A stretch of DNA of 64,000 nt, from positions 1,116,001-1,180,000 of the forward strand of contig NC_052102.1 in assembly GCF_012273895.1 (NCBI RefSeq), read 5' to 3'. Origin of the DNA: Zerene cesonia. Lineage: Eukaryota > Arthropoda > Insecta > Lepidoptera > Pieridae. Positions 1 to 13,800 of the stretch are shown piece after piece. Every line of letters begins with the position of its first letter. Position 1 is the first letter of the stretch. Position numbers and translations under genes: made by a program. The notes beneath the pieces were generated by a model. The model worked only from the letters and a program-made list of their open reading frames with translations. It searched no databases and was not told where the DNA came from.

Positions 1-3000
1 CTAATAACATAGAAAATTAATTATAATAAATCTAGTTACATTGTAGAAGATTTTGCAAGCGAATTAATATCATCAATTATAATCCTAAATCAATAATAAT
101 ACTAAAGTATGAGAGTATTTGAAAATTATTTTAATCGAATATGAATCTTGACGTTATAAGAATAAGGTTTATTGAGGATTAAAGTTCGCTGTCTTTATAA
201 GATGCGTTTCAATTTACACACCATTTATGATATAACTTACACGTAGAGGAAAGTTTTGTATTTTTGTATGATAATAACGTTTTTACGCAAAAACAGCTGG
301 ACCGATATCAAAAATTCTTTCGCCATTGGAAAGCTGAAACTTCAATGAGTGATAAGGCTGTATATGTAGTAAGGGCGAAGCCGGGTCGAAAAGCTAGTAA
401 TAAATAAAGTTCTAATAACAAAAAAAAAACATGATTTTCTGATAGAATCAACAAAATTAGCCACAATTGCTCTTATACAGAATATAAGTAAGGCATTTAT
501 GTAAACCTGGCGATCCTAATCAGGTTAATACGATATATTCATAAAATTCTTGTATTGTCATCGATCTTTGATAAGTGTACAAAGTTTTCATTATATATGT
601 CCGATTCAAGTGGGTCAAAAACGTCTAAACAAGTGAGTTACATACAAACCCAGGAGAAGCTTAAAAATCGTGTTTAAAACTGAAACATTTTGCATAGTAC
701 TTATTATTTATTTAAAAGAAAACAATTTAAACAACGTTTTTCGTCGGTTTCCTGTCCGGTGTTGTTTTTTGACGACATTTATACCAGAACTCGGGTAATG
801 ATTATTGAATAGTTTGCTATATATAATGTAGGTACTGTGAAAATTGAATATCCCTGCTAGCTAGATTAGCTTTTGACGCTTTTCTTCAAGTCCTCTCTAG
901 CGAAACAGACCTATTCCTATTGTTTTTAGAACTCTCTTACAAATTTTTCACGGTATATTTTGTATATTATAAGGAAAATTAACGTATATATGTATATAAT
1001 CAAGAGAAGTAACCCGGCATTCCATTTACACTTCTATAAAATTAGGTAAACGAAATAACAGAGCACATAAATTTGGACAGCGGCCAACGTAAGCCGGCCT
1101 CTTGTTATATACGAGTGGTATTTCATTCATAACTGTCGCCAGGATTTGTAATAACGATTATTTTTATACTACAAAATTGTGTTACATTGCGAGATAATAA
1201 AAATCGTAAGAGGATTGTTGAACGGTGAAATTATGTCGTTTTATATTTAGCGAATTGTCTATACTATTATTACGAAGAGATTTGAATGTAAGCATGTTTG
1301 TAATGTTTTCACGCGAAAGCTAATGGGCTTCGCTGAGAGCTGCAGCTTAGCTGAGTGACATAGGCTATATATGTAGATACCACGTGAAAAGCCGGGACGA
1401 ATAATACAAAAAGTTAGTAGTTTATAAAATATTAATCCTAAGTAAAGTACCTCATATCTGAATTGGTAGGAATAAAATTTATATATTTTAATTTTACCCC
1501 ATTATTTATCCAACATATGAAAATTTATCTTATTCCTATAACCATTTTAGGCGTGAAAATGTAATACACGTTGCTTTCGTAAAACATGCATACGCATTAA
1601 AAGAATCGAAGGTTTAAATTGCCGTTTGCCAGATTTAAGAAGTACATAAACAAGATAATATATTGTAATGTGACCGTCATTTGAGAATTTAAAAACAAAG
1701 TTATTATTTATAATCTCCTACGCAATAACAAAGTGGACAGGTGACTATGTAAGTACACAGTATAAATCATAAAATTACAAACAAATATATCTCCTGACGT
1801 AATGTAAGATTTGATAAATTTTCGTGATTAAAAACGTCTTATTGTGTAGATGTGATAATGATCAGTCTCATAAACTTCTTATAAAAATAAACACTACCAA
1901 GTTAGAGCTAATGACATCTTTTGAAATAATGGAACTAATCTGTTTATTCCAGCGCCATCTAACGCTATTTTATGTAACCAGAACAGCAACTTCATACTAA
2001 AGTTTCATAAGTTACTATGAAATTTGTATAGATGGCGCACAAATACCCCTTTTATACAAAATGATAACCTACTAATATTATAAATGCGAAAGTTTGTAAG
2101 GATGTATGTATGTTTGTTACTCTTTCGCGCACAAACTACTGAATCGATAGCAATGATATATGGTACGTATAGATAACTGGACGACTGGAATAACATATAG
2201 GCAACTTTTTATCCCAATATCCATACGGGATACGGGCTTACGCGGGTGAAACCGCGGGGCGTAGCTAGTGAGAATATAAAATCGGTAAAACGCGAGGCGT
2301 TCTCACGACACTAAGGGTTCCGTGCAAATAAACTAAAGGGCAGCTACAAAAAAATTGGTCACCCTTCCAATATATGACCGTGCCAACCGTTGCTTAACCA
2401 AAACTGTGAACATTTAAATTTATATCGGCTACAGAAATACATCATCTTTGAAAATTTCAATTGTCCATTTTTATCACGGTTCATGAGATACAGCCTGGTG
2501 GCAGACAAAAATTGGTAATAGAGTCCAAATTTGTCCTTTTGGTATGGAATCTTAAAATATATAATAATCTCTTGTCCGCGGCACAGAATACTAACTAGTA
2601 ACTAGCGTTACCCGCGGCTTCGCACGTGTTAAGTTAGGAGTAGTTTAATGGATTTTATTATACATATACCTACCTCTTAAATCACTTTCTATCTATTAAA
2701 AACAACCATCAAAATCCGTTGTGCAGTTTAATGATTTAAGCATACAGTTACAGGGACAGACAGATAAACCGACTATGTTTTATAGTATGTAGTGTTTATA
2801 CCACGCGAAGAGCTGTACATATAATATAATGAAATTGCTTGTATACTTAAAAAATTGTGTTCTACAAGTGAATATTACTTCATATCTATATTATTTTTAT
2901 TGTCATTGTATTTACAACTAGCTGTTCGCCCCGGCTTCGCCCGTGGTACATATATAGTCTATGTTACTCGTGGATAATGTAGCTTTCGAATGGTGAAAGA

Positions 3001-4276
3001 ATTTTTAAAATCGGTCCAGTAGTTTTTGAGCCTATTCATTACAACCAAACAAACAAAGTTTTCCTCTTTATAATATTAGTGTAGATGAATATTTGTATCT
3101 TTTAGGACAATTGGGCCTAATTGTTGTGATTTCGTTCAAATTATTTCTACGAGTCTACAATTCGCGTGAACGAGTCTACAGAATTACATTGTGTATTTTT
3201 ATAAGTAATTTTATTATCATTTAATTAAAAAGAGTAATGGCATATTTGACGCGGACCTTTCAGATCAATGTCAGGTCAGGCGGAAACCATCGATTTGGCA
3301 AATGTGAGGTGTTGGTGATAAAATAGAAAATGTACCATCCTGTTAATATATCTAAGAGCGAAAATGCAAAAACAATAACTAAGTCCGGAGGCCGAAGTAC
3401 TGGCACTGATCTGATACGTGATGTTTTCGAAATGCAAGCAATCCATTGCTGACTTAATTGAGTTTTAATTGAAAAACATCCCGAAAACTGCACCTACCTA
3501 CTAAAAAAAACTACTTGGACATTCTTTTCCCGGTACATACTTCAGGTTTTATTTACCCTACATAAGGATTATATTACAAAGTAACGAAGAACGAACGGTT
3601 CATTTAATTTTTATCTTCACTTTCATCCCAATAAAAAACATTGTGTCCCACGAATAAATACCGCAGAATATTTAATATATTTCAATACTTACTTGGTTAC
3701 TATCAATAAAATAGATCTCTGTGTAGTTGATATCGCAGGATCCTTGTCTATAGAACATCATTTAAATGCATACCAATAGCAACTGCTATTTAATGACGAG
3801 GATGGAGGTAGGTAAGCGTTTACATTTCTGATTTCTGAATATCGCTTCTTCCAGTAAAGAAGTTCTGTTATTTAATATTTAGAGAGGTAATGTAAGGTGT
3901 GTACTAAACAATACGTCACACAGATCTAAGGATCTGATATTATAGAAGAAAATATATATGACAGTTATAGTAAAAGGTGTGTTAGTGTGCCCGCACCATC
4001 TGAGCAACCACTTCACTATGGTTAGCCTTTTTTAAATATATCTATATTGGTGAAACAATTTACTAATTGTTTAAAACATTAAGCAGTAAATTAAATCAAA
4101 CCTTGATTGCATTACCAATTAGTTCAACCACCAATGTATTTGTTCACTGATATAATCCCAATACGTCAGATTTAGATACGAGTTGACTATTTCGGGAACG
4201 GAGCGAGTGGCCGCGATTCTGCGCGCACGCCGGACGTGTGAAATGTTGTGGCAGTAGTGTGTAATATGTGGACATT
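1..4276. repeat. AT-rich flank with interspersed repeats
   Basis: No gene seen. Repeats: family F (TGTATTGTCATCGATCTTTG type, about 545-672, minus); family B (CGGCTTCGCCC type; about 284-402 minus, 1320-1430 minus partial, 2918-3086 plus); family A (2068-2269, minus, nearly full length); family C (2594-2800, GCGGCTTCGCACG start, ending in AAGCATACA...GACAGA). The remainder is unassigned. Confidence 0.6.
2068..2269 (-). repeat. Family A interspersed repeat
   Basis: About 200 bp; on the minus strand it runs from CTAGCTACGCCCCGCGGTTT to TTATAATATTAGTAGG. One of eight copies in the window; class not assigned. Confidence 0.8.
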
Positions 4277-4339
4277 ATGACGAAGGCTTTAAGGATGGAC
4301 CACTTTAGGCGGCAGCGGTACGGCCTCCGTCGACGAAGG
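4277..4339 (+). CDS. Ca-beta: Candidate alternative first exon of Ca-beta (distal)
   Basis: A GC-rich patch (about 4190-4340) in AT-rich DNA contains a 21-codon open frame from ATG 4277, with a second in-frame ATG at 4295. It is strongly basic (ends YGLRRRR) and stops at a GTAGGT donor in phase 0, the phase required to join the common exon at 15047. Vertebrate CACNB genes also use alternative N-terminal exons. No motif ties it to Ca-beta other than phase, strand and position, so it could belong to an unrelated transcript. Confidence 0.4.
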
Positions 4340-7300
4340 GTAGGTGCAAGTTAGGCCGTTTGTAACAAATAAAATGGAAATATACGAAGTTTTTCAAAGG
4401 TTCTGTATACGCTATAATGTGTAACGTTAAGTCACTGCATTTGCTTGTTTTAAAAGTGAGTAGGTAGGAATTGACAGTCCGTCTTTCAGTTAATCATGCA
4501 TTTTAAAGCAGGTATGTGTGGTTTCAGGGTTATTATGATGGCAGTTTTGGGTTGTTGAGAGTTTGTTTATTTAATCGAAGCATAATTGTTAATACTTCCG
4601 TCTCGAACAGGTGTGTTCTCGATTATCTAATAGGTGTCTGCGTTACGTTTGATATCTGTCTAGAGTTAGCTGGATCATTCGTCTGTCTGAAACATTATTG
4701 ACCACTAAAAGCAATGCTTTCTTATTTAACTTTACTCCAAATTTATGACCAGCAAGCGAACTGGGCACTGCGAAAGAAATGTATGTGTCTTGAATGAAAA
4801 TTTTTTCTAAGTCTTCGAATATAGCGTCGGTACCATCTTGGGTAATGGCCTGATGGATAACCTTTCATTTTAATATAATTTTTTTTATGCTAAAGGGATT
4901 GGTAATGCCATCGTACTCTGCTACTGAAAGTACCTAAGACGGCTGTTTTAACGACAGAAACTCTTCCTTACCTTAGTTCTACAGAATATGAAACTATAAA
5001 GAGACAATAAGCTCCTTTTAAGTTGGTACTACCTATTTTTTATCCATAATTTCAAAGTAGCTTCCCAAAAAGTAATGTTTTGTTAGCAGATTGATTTTGT
5101 ATACCTTATAAAGCAAATATTTTAAAAGAGCAACTACAGAGTTTCTTCCCGGCTTTTCTCTGTAGAAACTGCCTTCCGAACTGGTGCTAAATGTTATAAC
5201 TGTGTAATATTATGACGATTCAAAATTGCTTCTAGTCTAGTTGAATGAATGAATCTTTGGATTTGAGTTTGAAAATTAAAATCGGTATTCTTTTAAGAGC
5301 TGGAATTTGATTTACCACCAAATATTTTAATGCTTGTATTTTATTGGGATGAATCACGCGCCATTGATGCGAATTTGTGAATACGTTAGTTATAGCAGAA
5401 ACACATTCTTACAAGATCAATTTTAAAAGTTCCATGTTTTAGTATGAACTTCATAAAATTGTTTTTAATATGACTTGACTTGACTATGATTCTAACCCAA
5501 TAGGTACATATTTGGAGCGTTTTCATGCCCATGGGTTATTTGGAAGACGTAAAGTTTGACCACTTTAAATGGGATTTTATGAGTATCACGATCAACCATA
5601 TAGTTACAAAATTGTGATAATCTCCGAAACCTTTTAAAAATAATATGCACTCCTTCTGTCATGGTTGGTATTGTTAAAAATTTTATTTTCAATTTAAGGC
5701 AAATATATAAAGGAAAATTTTCATTAATATAACATTTCCAGTCTACTTAACTTAAGCCGAAGTGTTTGTTTGAACGCACAAATCACAGTGCTTGTCCAAA
5801 CTTTTTTTTTTTTTTTGTAAATAGTCTATTCATTGAAGAAAGAAATAGGCTAAATATTGTCTTGTACCTAGGATGCGCGTGAAACTGCGGGTCATAGCTA
5901 ATCAAATATATATGTTTTTTGCTTTATATCTAGATTCTTATACATATATTAACTTTTAGTATATGTAATATCTGTCTTTCCCAAAAAACAGACAAATTCG
6001 GAGATTTGATCTAAAATACCTACTACACTTTTCTAATAACGTTTATTGATGTCTAGCCAATGTTTTATTTAAAAATATGCAGACTGGATGGCAAGATGGC
6101 GAAATTTCGCGAGTTTTCTCACATTTTCGAAGTTTTTCATCCACCGAATGACGTTGGATGGACGCCAGGAGTAATGCAACATTACAATATCAATATCAAG
6201 GTTTATTTTACACATGGCGGGCGATATTGCGCGTATTTCTGGTAATTCGTAATGAATGAAAATGATTCAATCAAAATTTGCAACCACAACACACACACAC
6301 ACACACAACCAAAGAGGTATTTATAGTGACCGCACACTAACCCACTTATGATTCATCATCATCATCAGCCCAGGTATGTTCCAATGCTGGGAGACAGGCC
6401 TCCTAATAATACACCGTGTGTGACCAAGTGTGGGTTGGGAGATGACACATGTCTTCGAACGATTGATTCTTGGACATGGTGGTTTTTTCACGAGGTTTTC
6501 CTTCATCGTTTTGAGCAGTGGTGATGTTACACACATGCGCAAATAAAATGAAAAATCTATTAATTTCCTACACGCTCGCCTGGTCTCGAATCCCGACTTA
6601 TTGATTTTGAGTCTAAAGCCCTCACCCTGAGGCACCACTGCATTTATGTAATGATTAGATTTGAATAGATATCTGAGTATTCTTCTAAAGACAATTTTTT
6701 CTTAGGATTCAGTATCCAAAGGCTTAAAACCGGTTACTAAAACTTCTCTGACTGTCCGTCCATCATCAGTTGCATGTGTATGGCTATATCTCAGGATAAG
6801 TGATAGTTAGACAATTGAGATTTTCAAAAATGATGTATTTCTATTGCTATGAAAGAGGTATAGAGAGAGGAGATGAGAAAGACCCCACGATCTTTTATTG
6901 TTCATAAAAGATCGTGGGATCATAAATTAGATGGGTGACCAATATATTTGCGTTTGTTAGCTTAAATTAAGTTTCTTAATTTTTTACGAATGTTCGAACG
7001 ATTGAATTTCAAGAAATATGGAGTATTTTGATAAAAGCAAGGTAATTAAACCTTTTGTTTCTATCAGCTGCTTGTTTTTTTGTGGGTTGTGCTGGAATAA
7101 TAGCAGACATCTTATTTTAGTATTTATAAGCCGTGTTTCAAAAGGGAATATTTTGAAATTGACATCCTACATCCTTTCACCCGTTTTAGTAGACCTAACA
7201 ACGAATCTAATGAAGCTTGTATTTCAATGCATAATGAGACCGTTTTTAATTTCTCAGGAATTTCCGTATGAAGACATTAAATTAATCCTCCGTTTGTATG

Positions 7301-10300
7301 CATGTCTGTCTTCAGTGACCACTACGCTTCCTTCAGCCTTGTCTAGACGGAGCGCACACGTGACGGCAAGTGTGTAGTCACAATTAGGTCAACGTTCCAT
7401 CGATCCGCGAGCTGCGCATGCGTCACTAGCGCAAACAATTTTTCACCTTATTCTTTTAGCGATAACATTTAAAATGTGTTGTCGTAACCCATTGCACTTC
7501 ATGCGGCTGTTAAATGATTTTCGACTTTATTAGTTTGGGAAGTTCGGTTGTTTTGGTCGTTATGCGATTCTAGACTTTAATCAGATTGGCATATTGTGTG
7601 TTGTTGTTTGTATTTATCGTTGAATCAAATTATAACTTTAATACTATCGACCCAATATTTTCTTTCATCACTTTAGGTATTGTTGCATTCAAAAAAATGA
7701 TAACAATTTAATTGTGAGACATTTAATTCAGTTATTAATATAATTATGTTTATATGTATTTAAATAATAATGATATAAATGTTTTTATAATCCAATCTGA
7801 ATTCTTCCACGTTTTTCTGAAGTTGATATGTGAAAAAATTGGTATTTAATTTTAGACTTTATTCCGAAATAGTTAAGGTTGTATTTAGCTTGCATTTCCA
7901 CATTATTGGATTTATGATCAACACCAGTATGTAAACGATTTTAATTGCTGTACGCAAGCGATATAAATCTCATTATTGTGAAGCGGTTCATTGTAATATT
8001 ATTTTCTGGTATATCGCTGAACATTCAAGAGTTCATAATATTTACTTATGGCGCTAGAAATACATTCTCTTTACTAATAGCACACATAACATAATTCTAT
8101 TTTTTTTTTATTATACTTTATATTGCCAGTAAACATGATTATACATAATTATTTACTGACCCGGCAGACGCTGTACTGCCTTACTCTTATCATTTAGGAG
8201 TATGAAAAATAGATGTTGGCCGATTCTCAGACATACCCAATATGTACACAAAATTTCATAAGAATCAGTTGAGTCGTTTCGGAGGAGTAACTAAAATTGT
8301 GACACGGGAATTTTATATATAAGATTACCTTAATATAGAACACTATACTAGCGAACAGCGTCTAGCAGCTTATTTCGTGGTTAAACATGCTCAAGCTTAG
8401 ATCAAAAATTTATAGACTATTAGCTTTTGCCCGCGGCTTTTCACGCGTTAATGCGGGGCAGTTTAATTAATAGATATAATTATACATATAAACCTTCCTC
8501 TCGAATCACTCTATCTATTAAAAGAAACCCCATAAAAATTAGTTGCATAGTTTTAAAGATTTAAGCATACATAGGGACACAGGGACAGAGAAAGGGACTT
8601 TATTTTAAACTTTTTTTATGTCACAGTCGGCAATGGAGCTGGTGGGACGCCTGATGGTAAGCGCTTACCACCGCCCATGAACGTTTAGAGATGCATAAGG
8701 TATTTAATTGCAGACCTTACGCCTCTAGAAATGGATGCATACAAAAACACAATTATTTTTAGTATTTTATATTATATTATTAGTTTATGTTATTAAATTT
8801 ATATATTCTTCTTCTAAAATCGTCATTGTCAAAAATAGTTATTATTTTGAAAGGTCTTGTTTCCTGTTATAATAGATTTCTTTCTTCTCTCTTCTTTTTT
8901 CTTTCTTTCTTTTAATACACTCGCACAAATTTCACATTAACATCTGTATCTAGTGTCATTTTAAATTAGAAAATAAACAACCTCAACTTTTTAGGTTTCC
9001 AATTCCTATCAGAAATCATGAAACGAACAACGCCTATGGAGAACCACCTCTGTTCATGGGTAGTGATGATTGCTTACCATCAGGCGAATGACCGGTTCAG
9101 TTGCCCGCTCCTATACAAAAATTTGATTTGATAATTTTCTTATTTCTTACAGTGAACATAAAATGTTGAAAATAATGAATTCGAGCGAAATTTTTCGATG
9201 ATGGCTTTACTGATGTGGTTCTTTATTTTTCTCTCGTCAATGCGAAGCAGGAGTACCTAACAGAGAGGAAAAATGCTACCTTTCAAATATAAGGTCGTTT
9301 GGCTAATATTAAGAAGCTGTGGAACATGATCCATACAAACAAAAAGGCGTCACCAAATGTGTTGTTAAGCCTATATTTCAAGAATGGCTCGACAAATTCG
9401 GCTAAATTTTTTTTTAGCCTTTTCATTAAGACACAAGGCAAATTCTTTTGAACAGAATAAATGTACCAGAGTTGAAGCCGAGGCAGAAAGCAAGTTTATT
9501 ATAATATCCTTTGATATAATAAGTAGTTGCGGATCCCAAAATATAGTTTCGCTTATAGCAATTTGACAGCACTGGTAAAAAAATGGCAAAGGTAAAACTA
9601 TGCAAAGTTTATCCATGTGAAAACTTATAAAACTTGGCTGTGTCAATGTATCCTATAGGTAAATGTAAAGTAAACATAATTAAAGAATTATTATAAGAGC
9701 GATTTTGCAAAATGAAACTCGCAAGTTCACAATTATGTGCATTTCTATTTAACTATTAACTCCTGCGCAGTTGCCCACAAAGGTAAGCAGCCATGGTACA
9801 ATTTGCTATATCATTTCCTAAAGTTACAAAATGCAGGACGAAGAAAGGCTCATATTCGAAATTAGGTGAAGATCAGAAAATATACAGCGTTATCTAGACT
9901 TTCTGAGATTGACTTGAGATCAAGTGAGTCTCGGGTCTAGCTTCTAGGTAGCCACTTACCACGCTATATGAATGGCCCGGGAGATGCCGTGAAGTGCTCC
10001 TTTCATAGAATATTGGCACTTTATAATGGCTTTTAAAACTATCTACCTTGCTGGTCGTGTACTTTACTTATCCCCTGTGTACAAATTAATGTTTGGGAAA
10101 TGATTTATTTTTAAGTTTAGTCGATCGTGTTGGCGTTAGGCCCTAAAGAATTTGCTATCAATTTTATTACTGGTAGTAATTTTCAGTTATTTATATAGAT
10201 TTAGCTCCAATATATTATAAGGTTAACATTTTGGATATCAATTGGAAAATGTATGTTTTCTGATCGTAATTACAATTTCGTAAACGTTGAGTTGCAAATA

Positions 10301-10641
10301 TCATGGGCCTAAAAGAAAAAGAAGTGAGACTTCTATACTCAGTCATATTTTTAAACATCTATAAAGGAGAAAATGCAAACGAAACACTCCACTATTTGTA
10401 TTAGAAAACAACACTCGAAACCCTGGAATATGCTCGCGAAACCGCGCGCAAGAAGTATTTCCCATTAACTATTTACATAAGTACTTAAAAACACATGTTT
10501 ATTGAACTCTCGGTAATATTTACCCTGTTGCGAAAGCAACATTGCGCGCGCACCCCATTCACCCGTACGGGGTGCGGGCGCGGGGGTGCGGGGGTGAGGG
10601 AACGAGAGGGCGCGCTAGTTCGTGACACGTTCCTATTGAGT
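4340..10641. other. Long AT-rich interval: distal intron or upstream region of Ca-beta
   Basis: Contains a CA microsatellite (about 6289-6306), a tRNA-derived SINE (6350-6640), a 15-bp-arm hairpin (6884-6918), a GC-richer patch at 7320-7440 with a TGCGCATGCG site, family D (8158-8325), family C (8418-8610) and family E repeats (8618-8740, 9025-9120). No convincing exon. Confidence 0.5.
6350..6640 (-). mobile_element. tRNA-derived SINE
   Basis: On the minus strand a tRNA-like head carries A-box-like TGGTGCCTCAGGG and B-box-like GGGATTCGAGACC. A body follows that ends in the lepidopteran GGCCT...CAGCATTGGAACATACCTGGGCTGATGATGATG motif. Related tail fragments occur at about 14872-14922 and 33878-33926. 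The long minus-strand frame here is the SINE, not a gene. Confidence 0.7.
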
Positions 10642-10675
10642 TCAGTATTCGCGCGGCCGTCGCGTCGGGTAGACC
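10642..10675 (+). promoter_or_regulatory. TATA-less core promoter, Inr + DPE, of Ca-beta
   Basis: An arthropod initiator TCAGT lies at 10642-10646. With its A (10644) as +1, AGACC occupies 10671-10675, exactly +28 to +32, matching the downstream promoter element RGWYV at its required spacing. The site sits in a GC-rich island (about 10540-10760), and the predicted 5' UTR of about 123 nt leads to the ATG at 10767. No TATA box is seen at the right distance. Seen: motifs and spacing. Inferred: promoter use. Confidence 0.55.
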
Positions 10676-10766
10676 GCGCGGCCGATGCGTGGCCACAACG
10701 GCCGACCACGACGGAATCCCGCTGGTGGTCCAAAGCGGCCACCATCTCCAACCACCATGCCGTAAT

Positions 10767-10817
10767 ATGATGGGGTACAACAGTCAAGGGCACGGTTACA
10801 ACAAATTGTTCGCTCAG
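10767..10817 (+). CDS. Ca-beta: Ca-beta first coding exon (main N-terminal variant)
   Basis: Encodes MMGYNSQGHGYNKLFAQ and ends at a GTGCGT donor in phase 0. Joining to the exon at 15047 gives ...FAQ|GSADSNYSQ, and vertebrate CACNB proteins also carry Gln before GSADS. It lies 123 nt downstream of an Inr/DPE promoter in a GC-rich island. Start chosen as the first ATG of two in tandem (10767, 10770). Confidence 0.8.
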
Positions 10818-13800
10818 GTGCGTGCGCAGTGGGCGTCCTTTTTATTCAATAGTGACGCGATAGTGATGTGATTGAAGATGGGCTTCAGTCGTGTTTGGAG
10901 GTTTTTGATGGATCTTGGTAATGTCGGTTTGGTGACTAGCTCGGGATGTAGACAGCGCTAGACGACTAAGTCTCTGGGCATCGCAAGTGTAGGCGGTGGT
11001 TGAATGATTAATAGGACTGGTAAATTCACCCCTTTGTGTCCAAGCTCAATCATTTAGATACATAGCATAATACAGTTGATAAGATCAGACTTAGATTTAT
11101 ATACAAACTATTTAGACACAATTCATAAAACTTATACTTACTACAATAGTAAGTTCATAACAAACGTCGTGTAGTTAATCTACGAGTAGATAGTATCAGT
11201 TATTATATTCTTAGGATTGTTCTGGATCTGTATGATTTACAGACCCTAGACACATAAATTGAAAGGCAAAATTCTTTTAACGATGATGCAGTAAAAGTAC
11301 GGAAATGGGATACCCGTGTAATTGCGCCGATTCTTGTTCACTCTGAAACAGTCTGGTTTTTATCAATTCATCAGCATGTTTGTAATCAGGACGCGTTAAT
11401 ATCCAAGCCGATAGACGTTTATGACTGCTGCTGGTAACCGATGAATAATAGCGTCGGAGTATCGGTAGTAAACAGCAGTCACGTTCCTGATTATTTTGGT
11501 CCCAATGAAGCGGAGGGGAAGGAACTGGGTCATAAGGAGACTTGCTCGGATATTGTTAAGGACTCAATAGGTGATGATGAAAACAGACGAGACGTTCGAG
11601 AAACGAGTCGCATTGCACGAGTAATTACGAATTGTGTGTTCTTGGCTAACATACAGATGATATCACTGCAGCAGGATTATTAATCAAAAGTTTAAAGGCT
11701 TCTTCTTTGTCCAGAAGCCTCTGCCGCCGAATACAATATCGAAATATATTATATATCTTCTTATATACCCTGGTATCGTAGTTTTCAAAGGTTAGGTCCA
11801 TTTTAACCAAAGAATGTCACGCAGAAGCAGCTCTCCTGAGGATACTTGATTTTTCACTAGAGATCGTAGAAAATATACAATCCCAAAATTTGAAATTTTG
11901 GATAGATTTCGTTGGATAGCCTGTCTTATTTGTTAATTTAATCCTGACCACTTGTCGAAATGTATTTTTTGTTTAATTAATTTATAGCTACTGGTGTGCA
12001 TTTGACGAACCAACTTATATTTTTCACACAATAAGAAACCTTGTTATCCAAAGTTCAGAACGTCATTTTGTATTTCAACTCCGATACTGCGTACTTAAAA
12101 TTGGTAAATTTCAACTATGTTGAGGTTGTTATGAATTCATTTCAGTTTTGAGCTAAATTTAGGCAAGCTGCATAATTTGACAATGTAGGTAAGTAATAGA
12201 CTTTGTTGCTTGAAAATGAATATTTTAAACTTAGCTGTACATTTAAATGTACCTAACAAATTCATGTTAATTTAGTTTCTAGTCTGAAGTCTGACATACA
12301 TATATCGTGGAGGATGTGTTTTTACTTATGGTGTTTTGTAACGGGACAAAGTTATATTCATTCTGAATCATTTGAATATATGCATGTAACTACTTCTTTG
12401 AAATGTCTTCAAATCTTGAGATCTAAGATCCCAAAGTTCGCCCATATGCTTACTGGATGAAACGTATTTGACCTGAAATGTGACCAAGGCGTATAGCCTT
12501 ATGCCTATGATAAAAAAGTTATAACAATGTTATAACCCTTGCCATATGAAAAAAACTTCCCAAACAGAATACGTTATTTTGCCTATCTTTTTTGATCACC
12601 ATTACTTGGTTCGAGTGTATAAGTAGATGAGTTGAAAATTGTGTTATTTGCTTTATAAGTCGTCAAAAAACAATTAAAAAAAATTACACACCTATAATTT
12701 TCCACTTTTTCATAAAATAAACACCTACATTACAATTCTAACCTACAAATTTAAGTTCTGAAAATTAAAAATAATTATTTTTAATTTTCAATCCCTAAGC
12801 AGATATTTTTTCTAAGAATTGAATGCGTCATTGCTAAATTCACTGGCACTGGCTGATGAAATAACAATGCGATGTGTTATTATAAATATTTACTTCCATG
12901 GACCACAATGAAATATCAACTAAGACGAAATCTTCTAAGATACATTGCGAAATGGTGCGCAATTTCTTTATTTAGATTCAAGGGTTTGATCGGTCGCGGT
13001 TCCTATGAAATTAAACCCACAGACAAGAAAATGTGAGATCAGAGATGACAGAGGGAGTTATTATATTTCATGTGATTACTGAAGTTAAACTCCTCTTTGT
13101 AGTGACAATTACAATACCTATAGCTGATCACCCCATTATAAGCACTAACGTAACTCAAATTTAACGAAACAGCCATAAAGCCCAATATTACTATACCTAC
13201 TTAAGTAGGTATACATATATATTTTCATCACATTCCTTTCTACTAATAAATGGAGTAATAATGAACATTTTACCAATAATACAATACGCAAAGTCGTCGT
13301 TGCCTTCGCTGAATAATATCCAAAATACCATGTAAGTATGTATGCATAGGGGTTGAGCATATAAAATGACGTCATCGCTTCGATCGCCGCCCGTCTGCCG
13401 CCAACCAAACCCTGACCAACAAACCTCTTAATATGTAATCGATTCACGCTGGTATAGATGATAAAACTTTCGACGGATAAAAACAAAAGCATGACGTTTA
13501 TTTTGGCGGGAATTTCGAATTATTCGAATGATTTTAAATGTCAACTAATACAACTTGAAGTTTTGCTGATTTATCATAAAAAATGTGTTATGAAAGGAGA
13601 TTATACAATTATTTTTTTTATTTATTCAATACAACCATTTCGCATAGAGAATTAATCAATGGTTTTTAATCATTTTCTATAAACATCTAAAACATTTTAG
13701 GTATGTACAGTACATATAATAAAAATGGTGTAATTTATTCATTATAAACATACATTTACTTTAGAAAATAATATTAGACATAAATAAGCTCAGTAGGTAT

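Noticed and set aside
6321..6638. Minus-strand frame of 105 codons
   Set aside because: Coincides with a tRNA-derived SINE.
10485..10793. Overlapping GC-rich frames on both strands
   Set aside because: A CpG-rich promoter/5' UTR lacks stops by composition; no domain, and the true start exon at 10767 explains the region.
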